DNA from: an uncultured Propionibacteriaceae bacterium
GTDB lineage: Bacteria; Actinomycetota; Actinomycetes; Propionibacteriales; Propionibacteriaceae
Assembly: GCA_937859105.1 (NCBI GenBank)
Contig: CALMAD010000006.1
Coordinates: 1-5,384, forward strand
Length of the DNA: 5,384 bases
Direction of reading: 5' to 3'
A program made the translations under genes and the position numbers. The notes under the pieces are model-generated. The model saw nothing but the letters and a program-made list of their open reading frames with translations, did not search any database and had not been told where the DNA came from. This document shows, piece after piece, positions 1-5,384 of this stretch; positions within the stretch are counted from its first letter, which is position 1, and every line of letters starts with the position of its first letter.

Positions 1-128
1 AAACCGGCCTTGAGCGCGCCGACATCGCTGGTGGTGCCGCCGACATCGACCACCAGCGCGTCCTTCAGCCCGGTGAGGAAGGCCGCGCCGCGCATCGAAT
101 TGGTCGGCCCCGAGGCGAAGGACAGCAC
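1..128 (-). CDS. Hydantoinase/oxoprolinase (HyuA-type) internal fragment, joined in frame to recB
   Basis: The last ~42 codons of the recB frame do not resemble RecB. They read PVLSFASGPTNSMRGAAF, then a short linker, then VVDVGGTTSDVGALKAG. SGPTNSMRGAA together with DxGGTxxDVG is typical of the ATP-dependent hydantoinase/N-methylhydantoinase/5-oxoprolinase family; DVGGTTSD is the actin-like phosphate-binding loop. These enzymes open cyclic amides such as hydantoins or 5-oxoproline using ATP. Only an internal piece is present: there is no start codon of its own, and it runs off the left edge. No biological link between this family and RecB is known to me. I infer that it comes from another locus or another genome and was joined here. 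The family call is strong because both motifs occur at natural spacing; the substrate cannot be judged. Confidence 0.85.
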   Translation of the reverse strand, partial: MLSFASGPTNSMRGAAFLTGLKDALVVDVGGTTSDVGALKAG

Positions 129-917
129 CGGGAAGCGCGCGGCGAGCTTCGCGCGCGCTCGCGCGCCGGTCTCGGGGTCGTACAGCGCCGCGCGGAGCCG
201 GCGGAGTTGGTCATCGAACGAGAACACGCGGTGGCGCTTCTTGCGGACCGCCATCTCGTCACGCACGGCGAGCGCGAAAGCCACCCGCTCGCCGGCGACG
301 CCGCCCAGACCGCCGGGCCCGATCTCGCCGTCGAACTCGACGGCGTCGCGCGCCAGGGCTCGAGCAGACACGGTGTTGCGCGCCTCGCCGTAGGGGAACG
401 GCGGCCGGGGCGCCTCGGCGTAGCGCTGCAGGTACAGGTCGGCCGAGACCTCGTCGACCAGGCCGGACAGATCCTCCACCAGCGTGCTCTGTGGCTCCTG
501 CTCGGCCAGAATCCCCAGCCCGTGGATCATGCCGTGGCAGAACTCGTGGGTCGTCATGATCGTGGCGGCGTCGAAGTTGCGGAAGGCGTCCTCCAGCCGC
601 GCGGCCCGCTCGGCCGCGTCCGACCCGTCCCCCAGCAGCGCCCGGTCGACCGGGTCGTCGGTGCGAGCAGGGACGCCGTCGGCAGCCGCCCGGAGCATCC
701 CCGCCGCGTCCTTGATGCGTTCGCGGACGCGCCCGCGTAGCTCGGCGGTGGCGGCGCGGCTGAAGGTGACCAACAGGAGGTCGCCGATGGTCGCTCGCCC
801 TTCGGCCAGGTAGCGGGCCGTCAGCGCCGCGATCGCGTAGGTCTTGCCCGTGCCGGCGCTGGCCTCGAGCACCGTCGTGCCGCGCGGAAGCGGGTCGGTC
901 AGGTCGAACGGGTTCAT
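1..917 (-). CDS. recB: RecB N-terminal fragment (exonuclease V beta subunit), chimeric at its 3' end and cut by the window edge
   Basis: RecB is the 3'-5' helicase and nuclease subunit of RecBCD, which processes double-strand DNA ends. I translated the frame from ATG at 917-915 and it stays open to base 1 (305 codons plus two bases). Visible motifs are Walker A EASAGTGKT (residues 18-26), motif Ia around LVTFSRAATAELRGR (about 49-63), a motif Ic-like TTHEFCH (122-128), and a stretch FSFDDQLRRLRAALYDP (about 232-250) that in this family directly precedes motif II. The expected motif II (VVLVDEFQDTDP-type) is missing: after about residue 259-264 the frame becomes a hydantoinase segment. Helicase motifs II-VI and the C-terminal RecB nuclease domain are therefore absent, and no functional RecB could be made from this sequence. 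The start is supported by GGAGG seven bases upstream and by the ATGA overlap with recC. The RecB identity of the first ~260 residues is secure; the 3' part is not RecB. Confidence 0.9.
   Translation of the reverse strand, partial: MNPFDLTDPLPRGTTVLEASAGTGKTYAIAALTARYLAEGRATIGDLLLVTFSRAATAELRGRVRERIKDAAGMLRAAADGVPARTDDPVDRALLGDGSDAAERAARLEDAFRNFDAATIMTTHEFCHGMIHGLGILAEQEPQSTLVEDLSGLVDEVSADLYLQRYAEAPRPPFPYGEARNTVSARALARDAVEFDGEIGPGGLGGVAGERVAFALAVRDEMAVRKKRHRVFSFDDQLRRLRAALYDPETGARARAKLAARFPVLSFASGPTNSMRGAAFLTGLKDALVVDVGGTTSDVGALKAG
129..167. other. Probable chimeric junction between recB and the hydantoinase fragment
   Basis: RecB-like sequence continues to about the codons for ARARAKLAARFP, and hydantoinase-like sequence starts about PVLSF. 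The exact crossover cannot be fixed, because this stretch suits either family and is low-complexity. Bases 151-167 are nearly pure alternating CG. The reading frame is preserved across the join. Short GC-repeat microhomology of this kind is a common place for mis-joined assembly paths, and also for illegitimate recombination. Confidence 0.6.
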
Positions 918-3900
918 GCCTGGGCCTCCAAGATCGGCGCCCACACGAGCATCGCCAGTGACCCGAGGCGCGTCTTCTCGCCGCGCTGCGCCCACGGCTC
1001 GCCCGTGACGGACGCCCCCCACGGGTCGGTGCCGCGCGGGAAGAAGTTCCGCCAGACGTCGTCGTACGTCGTCTCGTTCCGCCATGCGTCGCGGAGGTCG
1101 TAGCCCTCGAACGGGTCGCGTCCCTCCCGCCGGGCACGCGCCCAGAACTCGCACACCCGGGCGGGCATGGGCAGCACCTCCTCCAGCCCCAGCACCGCGA
1201 GCTGACCGAGCGTGGTGAGCTGCTCGAGCGCCGAGTCGGGGGAAGCCACCTCCAGCGTGTGCCGCGACCGGGTGTCGATCAACGTGGCCCGCGCCGGTCG
1301 ACCCGTGGACGCGGCGAGTGCCAGCGCCGACACCCAGGCGGTCGCGAGGTGCCCGGGGGCGACCCTGCTGAACTGGGGCTGAACCAGCGTGTCGCCGCGC
1401 GGCGTGAGCCGCCCGGTCAGCCGGACGCCGCCCGCGTCCAGATCGATCGCCTCGAACCCGGACGATCCCGAGAGCAGCGGGGCCGCGTTGCGATACACGC
1501 GCTGCGCCGCCTCCATCGCCTCCGCCAGCGCCCTCGACCCGAGAAGCCCGGGCGGAAGCTCGCCGCGCAGCCGCTCGCGGTGCTCGATCTCGGCCGGCTC
1601 CCCGCCGGCGAGCAGCTCGTCGAGCAGGCGTGACCCGATCTTCCAGCGGGACAGCCCGTCGATCTCGAGCGGGATCGCGTCGGCGAGTTGCTCGTCGTCG
1701 CCGAAGGTGAGCTGGGCGCGCTGCCGGCAGAAGTACTTGGCCGGGTGGGAGGCGAAGCTGGCCAGCGCGTCCAGCTCGAGATGGGTCACGGGCTCGGCCA
1801 AGGGCAGGGGAGCAACCTCGAACCGCCCGGGCGCCTTCTCGCGCGGGCCGGCGAGGGCGCGCGCTGCGCGCAGCGACTCCACGTCGAAGCTCGTCGGTGC
1901 ACCGGTGAAATAGCGCGGCGAGAAGGGTTGCAGCGCCTCGTTGATACGAGGCGCGCCGACGGCCTCCATCAGATCCACCAGCCCCGACGGCGCGGGGTAC
2001 TCCTCGTTCGTGTGTGACGACCGACCCTGGAAGAGCACCACGAGCCGCTCGCGCGCCGACCCCAGGGCGTCGAGCAGCGCCTGCCGGTCGTCGGCGCCGG
2101 GGTTCGGGTCGCCCGGACGCGGGTCCGCTGCGAGCAGGTCGTCGCCGTCGGCGATGTCGCGGCGCGGAAAACGCCGGTCGTCGAGACCCACCAGGCACAC
2201 GACCCGATGAGGGACCTGGGCGAGGTCGGGCAACCCGCAGACCACGAGCGAGCCGTTCCCGAAGGCCGGCCTCGCCGTCCGCGACGCGAACTCGGCGTCG
2301 AGCAGGGCCAGCGCGTCCGCGGGGCCGAGCAGCACGTCGCTGCGGGCGCCGCGGCGCTCCAGCCGTTCCAGCACCGACCAGAGCTGGCCGAGCTGCCACG
2401 ACTCGGCGAACGGCACGTCGGCCAACTGCTCCGCCATCGCGCGGAACCGCTCGACCCACCCGGACGCCGTGGCCGGCACCCGGCACTCGGTGCTCAGCCG
2501 GGTGAGGCGGCTGACGAGTTCGGCGAAGCCGCCCAGCAGGGCGATGTCGGTGGATTCCACGTCGTCGACGGGGCTGATGACCCCCACGGCCGACCCCTGG
2601 CTGTCGGCCAGGGCCTCGCCGAGCATGAGCCGCTGCACGCCGGTGACCCACGTGTTCTGCCGCAGGTTGCCCAGACCGAACTGGGCGCGATGGGCCCCGT
2701 TCACGCCCCAGCGGATCGCGGCCTGGGGCACCAGGCCCTCCAGCCGCTCGACCGCGTCGTCACTGAACCCGAACTGACGCGCGACGAAGGGATGCGTGCA
2801 GAAGTCGAGCAGGTCGCCGGCCGTGCCGCGGGCCTGGCCGAGCTCGGTGACCGATCGCACGAGGTGCAGCAACTGGTTGACCTCGGCCGCCGACTGGGCC
2901 GCGACCTGCACCCGGAACCGGTACCCCGGGTGTCGCCAGCCGCCCCCGGACTCGACGGCGGTGAACGCCGCGGTCACGAACGGTGCCAGCTCGGGGACCG
3001 ACGGCGTCGCCACGACCACGTCGCGCGGCTGCAGCGTGGGGTCGTCGGCGAACAGCCGCGCGAGGACCTCGCGCAGCACCTCGGTCTGCCGATCGAGCCC
3101 GTGGCTGGCGTGCACCTCGACCTGCGCTACCCGGCCGGGGACGCCGACGCGCTCGACGCGGTCGGCCACCGGCTCGAGCGCCGCGACGACGTCGTCGGCC
3201 CGACCCCCCAGGCGCTGCCGCAGCGGAAACGTGCCGACGGGTGGGTCGGGCCGGTAGACGAAGGCATGGACCGGAACCCGCCGGGCGAGCGCGCCGAGCA
3301 GATCGACCTCGCCGGGGGCGATGTGCCGGGGGAGGACGAGCATCACGGCAGGCCAGGGGACCGGCACCGACTCGTCGAGCAGCCCCCGTCGCAGCCTGTC
3401 GGCGCGCTCCACCGGGTCGGGCGCGTCGATCGCCTCATGAAGCGCGCGCCAGAGGGCGGGCTGCCAGGCGTCGTAGCCGAGGTCGGCCCCCTCGCCGCCG
3501 AGCCACGCTTCCAGCAGCGCCGGACGGTAACGGGCGTACCGGTCGAGCAGGCGGGCCACCCGCAGCGCGTTGGCGTAGCGCTGCTCGTTGGCGGCGAGGT
3601 GCTTCGTCAACGGCTCGAGCGGCCCGGACCCGGCGTCCGCGAGCGACAGGATCGGCCACACGAGCCGCTCGGGCGCCCACGGGTCGTCGGCGGGATCGGA
3701 GCCCGTCAACAGGTTCGGTAGCCGCCCGGACGCCTCGAACGCGACCCCGGTGCAGATGCCGGCGCCGCCCGGATCGCTGCGCCGCGCGATGTGTTGGCTC
3801 ACCCACCGCCGGACGCCCGCGCCGGGCGTGAGCACCAGCGGCGCCTCGAACGGGCCGGACGTGGCGGCGGCCAGCGCCGCGACCAGCCGGTCGCCCAGTG

Positions 3901-3964
3901 CGCCGACGTCGGGGCCCACCTGCAGCACCAGCCCGGACGCCGCCCGCTTCACCGTCTTTCCCAT
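914..3964 (-). CDS. recC: RecC, exonuclease V gamma subunit
   Basis: RecC is the inactive helicase-like subunit of RecBCD that recognises Chi and splits the unwinding DNA strands. The product is 1016 aa, close to but a little shorter than E. coli RecC (about 1120). Family landmarks seen in order: TPGAGVRRWVSQHIAR (residues 46-61), LDRYARYRPALLEAW in the N-terminal third, HASHGLDRQTEVLREVL from about 285, RDVVVATPSVPELAPFV, RWGVNGAHRAQFGLG (about 417-431) followed by QNTWVTGVQRLMLG, PHRVVCLVGLDDRRFPRR (GLDD near 592), and from about 725 a region with LASFASHPAKYFCRQRAQL, which in this family is the degenerate nuclease-like domain. No intact Walker A is seen, as expected for RecC. The C-terminus RLGSLAMLVWAPILEAQ is intact. 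I chose ATG 3964 because the promoter motif at 3975-3997 lies just upstream; an in-frame ATG at 4006 would add 14 residues but place that motif inside the gene. The stop codon overlaps the recB start (ATGA, 914-917), implying translational coupling. Confidence 0.95.
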   Translation of the reverse strand: MGKTVKRAASGLVLQVGPDVGALGDRLVAALAAATSGPFEAPLVLTPGAGVRRWVSQHIARRSDPGGAGICTGVAFEASGRLPNLLTGSDPADDPWAPERLVWPILSLADAGSGPLEPLTKHLAANEQRYANALRVARLLDRYARYRPALLEAWLGGEGADLGYDAWQPALWRALHEAIDAPDPVERADRLRRGLLDESVPVPWPAVMLVLPRHIAPGEVDLLGALARRVPVHAFVYRPDPPVGTFPLRQRLGGRADDVVAALEPVADRVERVGVPGRVAQVEVHASHGLDRQTEVLREVLARLFADDPTLQPRDVVVATPSVPELAPFVTAAFTAVESGGGWRHPGYRFRVQVAAQSAAEVNQLLHLVRSVTELGQARGTAGDLLDFCTHPFVARQFGFSDDAVERLEGLVPQAAIRWGVNGAHRAQFGLGNLRQNTWVTGVQRLMLGEALADSQGSAVGVISPVDDVESTDIALLGGFAELVSRLTRLSTECRVPATASGWVERFRAMAEQLADVPFAESWQLGQLWSVLERLERRGARSDVLLGPADALALLDAEFASRTARPAFGNGSLVVCGLPDLAQVPHRVVCLVGLDDRRFPRRDIADGDDLLAADPRPGDPNPGADDRQALLDALGSARERLVVLFQGRSSHTNEEYPAPSGLVDLMEAVGAPRINEALQPFSPRYFTGAPTSFDVESLRAARALAGPREKAPGRFEVAPLPLAEPVTHLELDALASFASHPAKYFCRQRAQLTFGDDEQLADAIPLEIDGLSRWKIGSRLLDELLAGGEPAEIEHRERLRGELPPGLLGSRALAEAMEAAQRVYRNAAPLLSGSSGFEAIDLDAGGVRLTGRLTPRGDTLVQPQFSRVAPGHLATAWVSALALAASTGRPARATLIDTRSRHTLEVASPDSALEQLTTLGQLAVLGLEEVLPMPARVCEFWARARREGRDPFEGYDLRDAWRNETTYDDVWRNFFPRGTDPWGASVTGEPWAQRGEKTRLGSLAMLVWAPILEAQA
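925..929 (-). promoter_or_regulatory. Ribosome binding site for recB
   Basis: On the minus strand GGAGG lies seven bases before ATG at 917, inside the last codons of recC. Its good match and spacing fix the recB start, and together with the ATGA overlap they support recC-recB as one transcript with coupled translation. Confidence 0.8.
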
Positions 3965-3974
3965 CGTGCTGCCC

Positions 3975-3997
3975 ACCTTAGGGGCGCCCTCTGACAG
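3975..3997 (-). promoter_or_regulatory. Putative DNA-damage (RecA-NDp / PafBC-type) promoter of recC-recB
   Basis: On the minus strand the region reads CTGTCAGAG (3997-3989), then eight bases (3988-3981), then TAAGGT (3980-3975). The LexA/RecA-independent mycobacterial damage promoter motif, as I recall it, is tTGTCRgtg-N8-TAnnnT. The core TGTCAG, the N8 spacing and the TAnnnT hexamer all fit, with differences only at weakly conserved positions (first T and the T of gtg). Transcription would start about 7-8 bases after the hexamer, near 3968-3967, giving a 3-4 base leader before ATG 3964. In Actinomycetota this motif is activated by PafBC. The overlapping AAGGTGG (3979-3973), eight bases from the ATG, could instead act as a Shine-Dalgarno site for any longer transcript. 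The assignment is motif matching only. Confidence 0.6.
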
Positions 3998-4036
3998 TTT
4001 CGGCATGGACTCCCCGGGCACGCCGAGCCGCGGATC

Positions 4037-4042
4037 TACAGT
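4037..4042 (+). promoter_or_regulatory. Putative -10 element of uvrD2, leaderless transcript
   Basis: TACAGT fits the actinobacterial TAnnnT -10 consensus. Its last T is 7-8 bases before A4049/A4050, so transcription would start at or one base before the ATG at 4050. No convincing -35 is seen, which is common in actinobacterial promoters. The G run at 4043-4048 is too close to ATG 4050 to be a good ribosome site, but lies four bases before GTG 4053, an alternative start. Confidence 0.5.
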
Positions 4043-4049
4043 GGGGGGA

Positions 4050-5357
4050 ATGGTGGCTGAACCCGAGAGCATCCTCGCCGCGCTCGACCCCGAGCAGGCC
4101 CGGGTCGCGACGGCGCTCGACGGGCCGGTCGTGGTGCTCGCCGGGGCGGGCACGGGCAAGACCCGCGCCATGACCCATCGCATCGCGTATGCTGTGGCCA
4201 CGGGCGCGTTCGACCCGCGAGCCGTGCTGGCGCTCACCTTCACCACCCGGGCGGCCGGCGAGCTGCGCGGACGCCTGCGCTCCCTCGGCGTCGGCCGCGT
4301 GCAGGCTCGCACCTTCCACTCCGCCGCGCTGCGTCAGCTCACCTACTTCTGGCCGCGCGCCTACAACGCCCCGGTGCCGCCCATCGCCGAGAACCGCCTC
4401 TCGATCGTGGCCGAGGCCGCCCGCCGCCAGCGCATCGCGCCCGACCCGGGGCTGCTGCGCGACGTTGCGGGCGAGATCAGTTGGGCGAAGGTGAGCAACG
4501 TCTCCCCGGAGGACTACCCGGCGGTCGCCGACGCCCAGGGCCGCGTCGTCTCGGGCCAGAGCCCCGACTCGATCGCCCGGCTGCTCACCCGCTACGAGCA
4601 GGCCAAGCAGGCCCGCGGCGTCATCGACTTCGACGACGTTCTGCTCTGCGATGCCGCCCTGCTCTCCGACTTCCCCGATGTCGCCGGCGAGGTGCGCCGC
4701 ACCTACCGCCACTTCGTGGTCGACGAGTATCAAGACGTCAGTCCCCTCCAGGAGGCCCTGCTCGACCTGTGGCGCGGAGACAGCGACGACCTCTGCGTGG
4801 TCGGCGACCCCGCCCAGACCATCCACTCCTTCGCGGGCGCCCAGGCACGCTTCCTCACCGGCTTCACCGCGCGGCACCCACGCGCCACGAAGGTCGAGCT
4901 CGTGCGCGACTACCGCTCGACGCCGCAGGTGGTCGACCTCGCGAACAAGGTCATGGCCGGGCGCGGCCCCTCGGTGTCCCTGCGCGCGATGCGCGACCCC
5001 GGACCGCCGCCCGAGTTCGTCGCCGCCGGGAGCGAGCCCACCGAGGCGTCCGGCGTCGCGGCGTGGCTGCGCGCGCTCGGCGACCGCGGGGTGCCGTACC
5101 GCGAGATGGCCGTGCTCTACCGCGTCCACGCCCAATCGCCGCCGCTGGAGGCGGCGCTGACGGACGCCGGGGTTCCCTTCGTCACGCGCGGCAGCGAGGG
5201 GTTCTTCGAGCGCGCTGAGGTGCGCCAGGCCCTGCGGGCGCTCGCGCACGCGACCGACAGCGGCGAGCCCGTGCGGGATCAGCTCGAGGCGGTGCTCGCC
5301 GGGCTCGGCTGGCCCACCGAGCCGCCCGAGGGCCAGGGCCGCGCGCGAACGCCATAG
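4050..5357 (+). CDS. uvrD2: UvrD2-type superfamily 1A DNA helicase, truncated at the C-terminus
   Basis: This is a 3'-5' ssDNA translocase/helicase of the UvrD/PcrA/Rep family. The 435 residues best fit the actinobacterial UvrD2 branch. Motifs seen: Q motif LDPEQARVA (Gln16), Walker A AGAGTGKT (31-38), motif Ia LALTFTTRAAGELRGRL (from 60), motif Ib/Ic RTFHSAALRQLTYFWPR (from 87), IDFDDVLL before motif II, motif II VVDEYQDVSPLQ (DEYQD at 225-229), motif III VVGDPAQTIHSFAG (from 250), and motif IV LVRDYRSTPQVVDLAN (Tyr288-Arg289). The family-typical GLGWPTEPPEGQGRAR follows near the end, but instead of the expected RERW-type continuation the frame reads TP and stops at TAG. Motifs V and VI, the 2B remainder and the UvrD2 C-terminal region (HRDC domain and cysteine motif in M. 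tuberculosis, about 700 aa) are missing, so ATPase and helicase activity would be lost. The break lies in a CG-repeat tract, so frameshift or mis-assembly is likely. ATG 4050 was chosen from the family-like N-terminus and the -10 position. Confidence 0.88.
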   Translation: MVAEPESILAALDPEQARVATALDGPVVVLAGAGTGKTRAMTHRIAYAVATGAFDPRAVLALTFTTRAAGELRGRLRSLGVGRVQARTFHSAALRQLTYFWPRAYNAPVPPIAENRLSIVAEAARRQRIAPDPGLLRDVAGEISWAKVSNVSPEDYPAVADAQGRVVSGQSPDSIARLLTRYEQAKQARGVIDFDDVLLCDAALLSDFPDVAGEVRRTYRHFVVDEYQDVSPLQEALLDLWRGDSDDLCVVGDPAQTIHSFAGAQARFLTGFTARHPRATKVELVRDYRSTPQVVDLANKVMAGRGPSVSLRAMRDPGPPPEFVAAGSEPTEASGVAAWLRALGDRGVPYREMAVLYRVHAQSPPLEAALTDAGVPFVTRGSEGFFERAEVRQALRALAHATDSGEPVRDQLEAVLAGLGWPTEPPEGQGRARTP

Positions 5358-5384
5358 GGGCGGCCGACCGTAGGTCCGGCGTGC
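5337..5384. other. Probable break point of uvrD2 and unassigned right edge
   Basis: Alternating CG at about 5339-5347 is where UvrD2 similarity ends. Shifting by two bases would read RARERH, close to the RERW expected in this family, but that frame also meets a stop (TAG, 5371-5373) within a few codons and shows no further UvrD2 likeness. The remaining ~30 bases give no recognisable protein on either strand. They contain an imperfect hairpin, GCCGACC (5363-5369), loop GTA, GGTCCGGC (5373-5380), with one unpaired base and no T run, so I do not call it a terminator. Confidence 0.5.

Larger units (their letters stand above)
3965..4049. promoter_or_regulatory. Divergent intergenic region between recC and uvrD2
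   Basis: These 85 bp are the only substantial non-coding stretch in the window. They hold the recC promoter motif (3975-3997), the uvrD2 -10 hexamer (4037-4042) and the short GC palindromes GGCGCC (3983-3988) and CCCGGG (4013-4018). I see no actinobacterial LexA box (TCGAAC-N4-GTTCGA) and no terminator. Confidence 0.75.

Noticed and set aside
903..916. TCGAAC-GG-GTTCAT at the recB start, resembling a LexA box
   Set aside because: The half-sites are two bases apart instead of four, the second half is imperfect, and the bases encode the first residues of RecB.
1..917. A novel functional RecB-hydantoinase fusion enzyme
   Set aside because: The join removes RecB motifs II-VI and the nuclease domain and the N-terminal part of the hydantoinase, and sits in a low-complexity CG tract, so neither activity could be retained.
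2207..3721. A 504-codon open frame on the plus strand inside recC
   Set aside because: It lies fully antisense to a recC with clear family motifs, its composition is Arg/Pro/Gly/Ala-rich with no recognisable motif, and long antisense frames are expected from strong third-position GC bias.
3588..4049. Upstream extension of the uvrD2 frame
   Set aside because: It is antisense to recC and the intergenic region, and family similarity begins only at the ATG at 4050.
3965..4312. Upstream extension of the recC frame, including an ATG at 4006
   Set aside because: Most of it is antisense to uvrD2, and the 14-residue extension from ATG 4006 would contain the promoter motif; RecC similarity starts only after 3964.
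3978..5249. A 423-codon minus-strand open frame opposite uvrD2
   Set aside because: It is antisense to conserved helicase motifs, low in complexity, and resembles no family I recognise; it is a shadow of the GC-rich codon pattern.

Overview
The window is very GC-rich and codes almost wall to wall. GC pressure leaves long open frames on both strands, and the regulatory sites look actinobacterial: TAnnnT -10 hexamers set for near-leaderless transcripts and a match to the RecA-NDp (PafBC) damage-promoter motif. The protein families (actinobacterial-type RecB and RecC, and the actinobacterial UvrD2 helicase) also point to Actinomycetota. I cannot place it further from sequence alone.

Layout: two divergent DNA-repair units meet in an 85-bp intergenic region (3965-4049). 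On the minus strand a complete recC (3964 to 914, 1016 aa) overlaps by ATGA with recB, which starts at 917 and runs to the left edge. On the plus strand a uvrD2-type superfamily 1A helicase starts at 4050 and stops at 5357 after 435 codons, before helicase motifs V and VI. The intergenic region holds a promoter for recC that matches the PafBC-dependent motif in sequence and spacing, and a TACAGT -10 placed so that the uvrD2 transcript would begin at or one base before its AUG.

Both outer ends are abnormal. About 259-264 codons into recB, just before the expected helicase motif II, the same open frame switches to an unrelated protein. That segment is a hydantoinase/oxoprolinase fragment with SGPTNSMRGAAF and the phosphate-binding DVGGTTSDVG. 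At the other end uvrD2 loses family similarity within a short alternating CG tract and meets a stop. Both breaks fall in alternating CG tracts, which fits assembly chimerism at low-complexity microhomology. A real rearrangement in the genome is the less likely alternative.

Working together, RecB and RecC would form the core of a RecBCD-type helicase-nuclease acting on double-strand DNA ends; recD is not in view. UvrD2 is a 3'-5' ssDNA translocase/helicase. Sharing an intergenic region that carries a damage-type promoter suggests a compact repair locus. I see no RNA genes, CRISPR arrays, insertion sequences or clear terminators.
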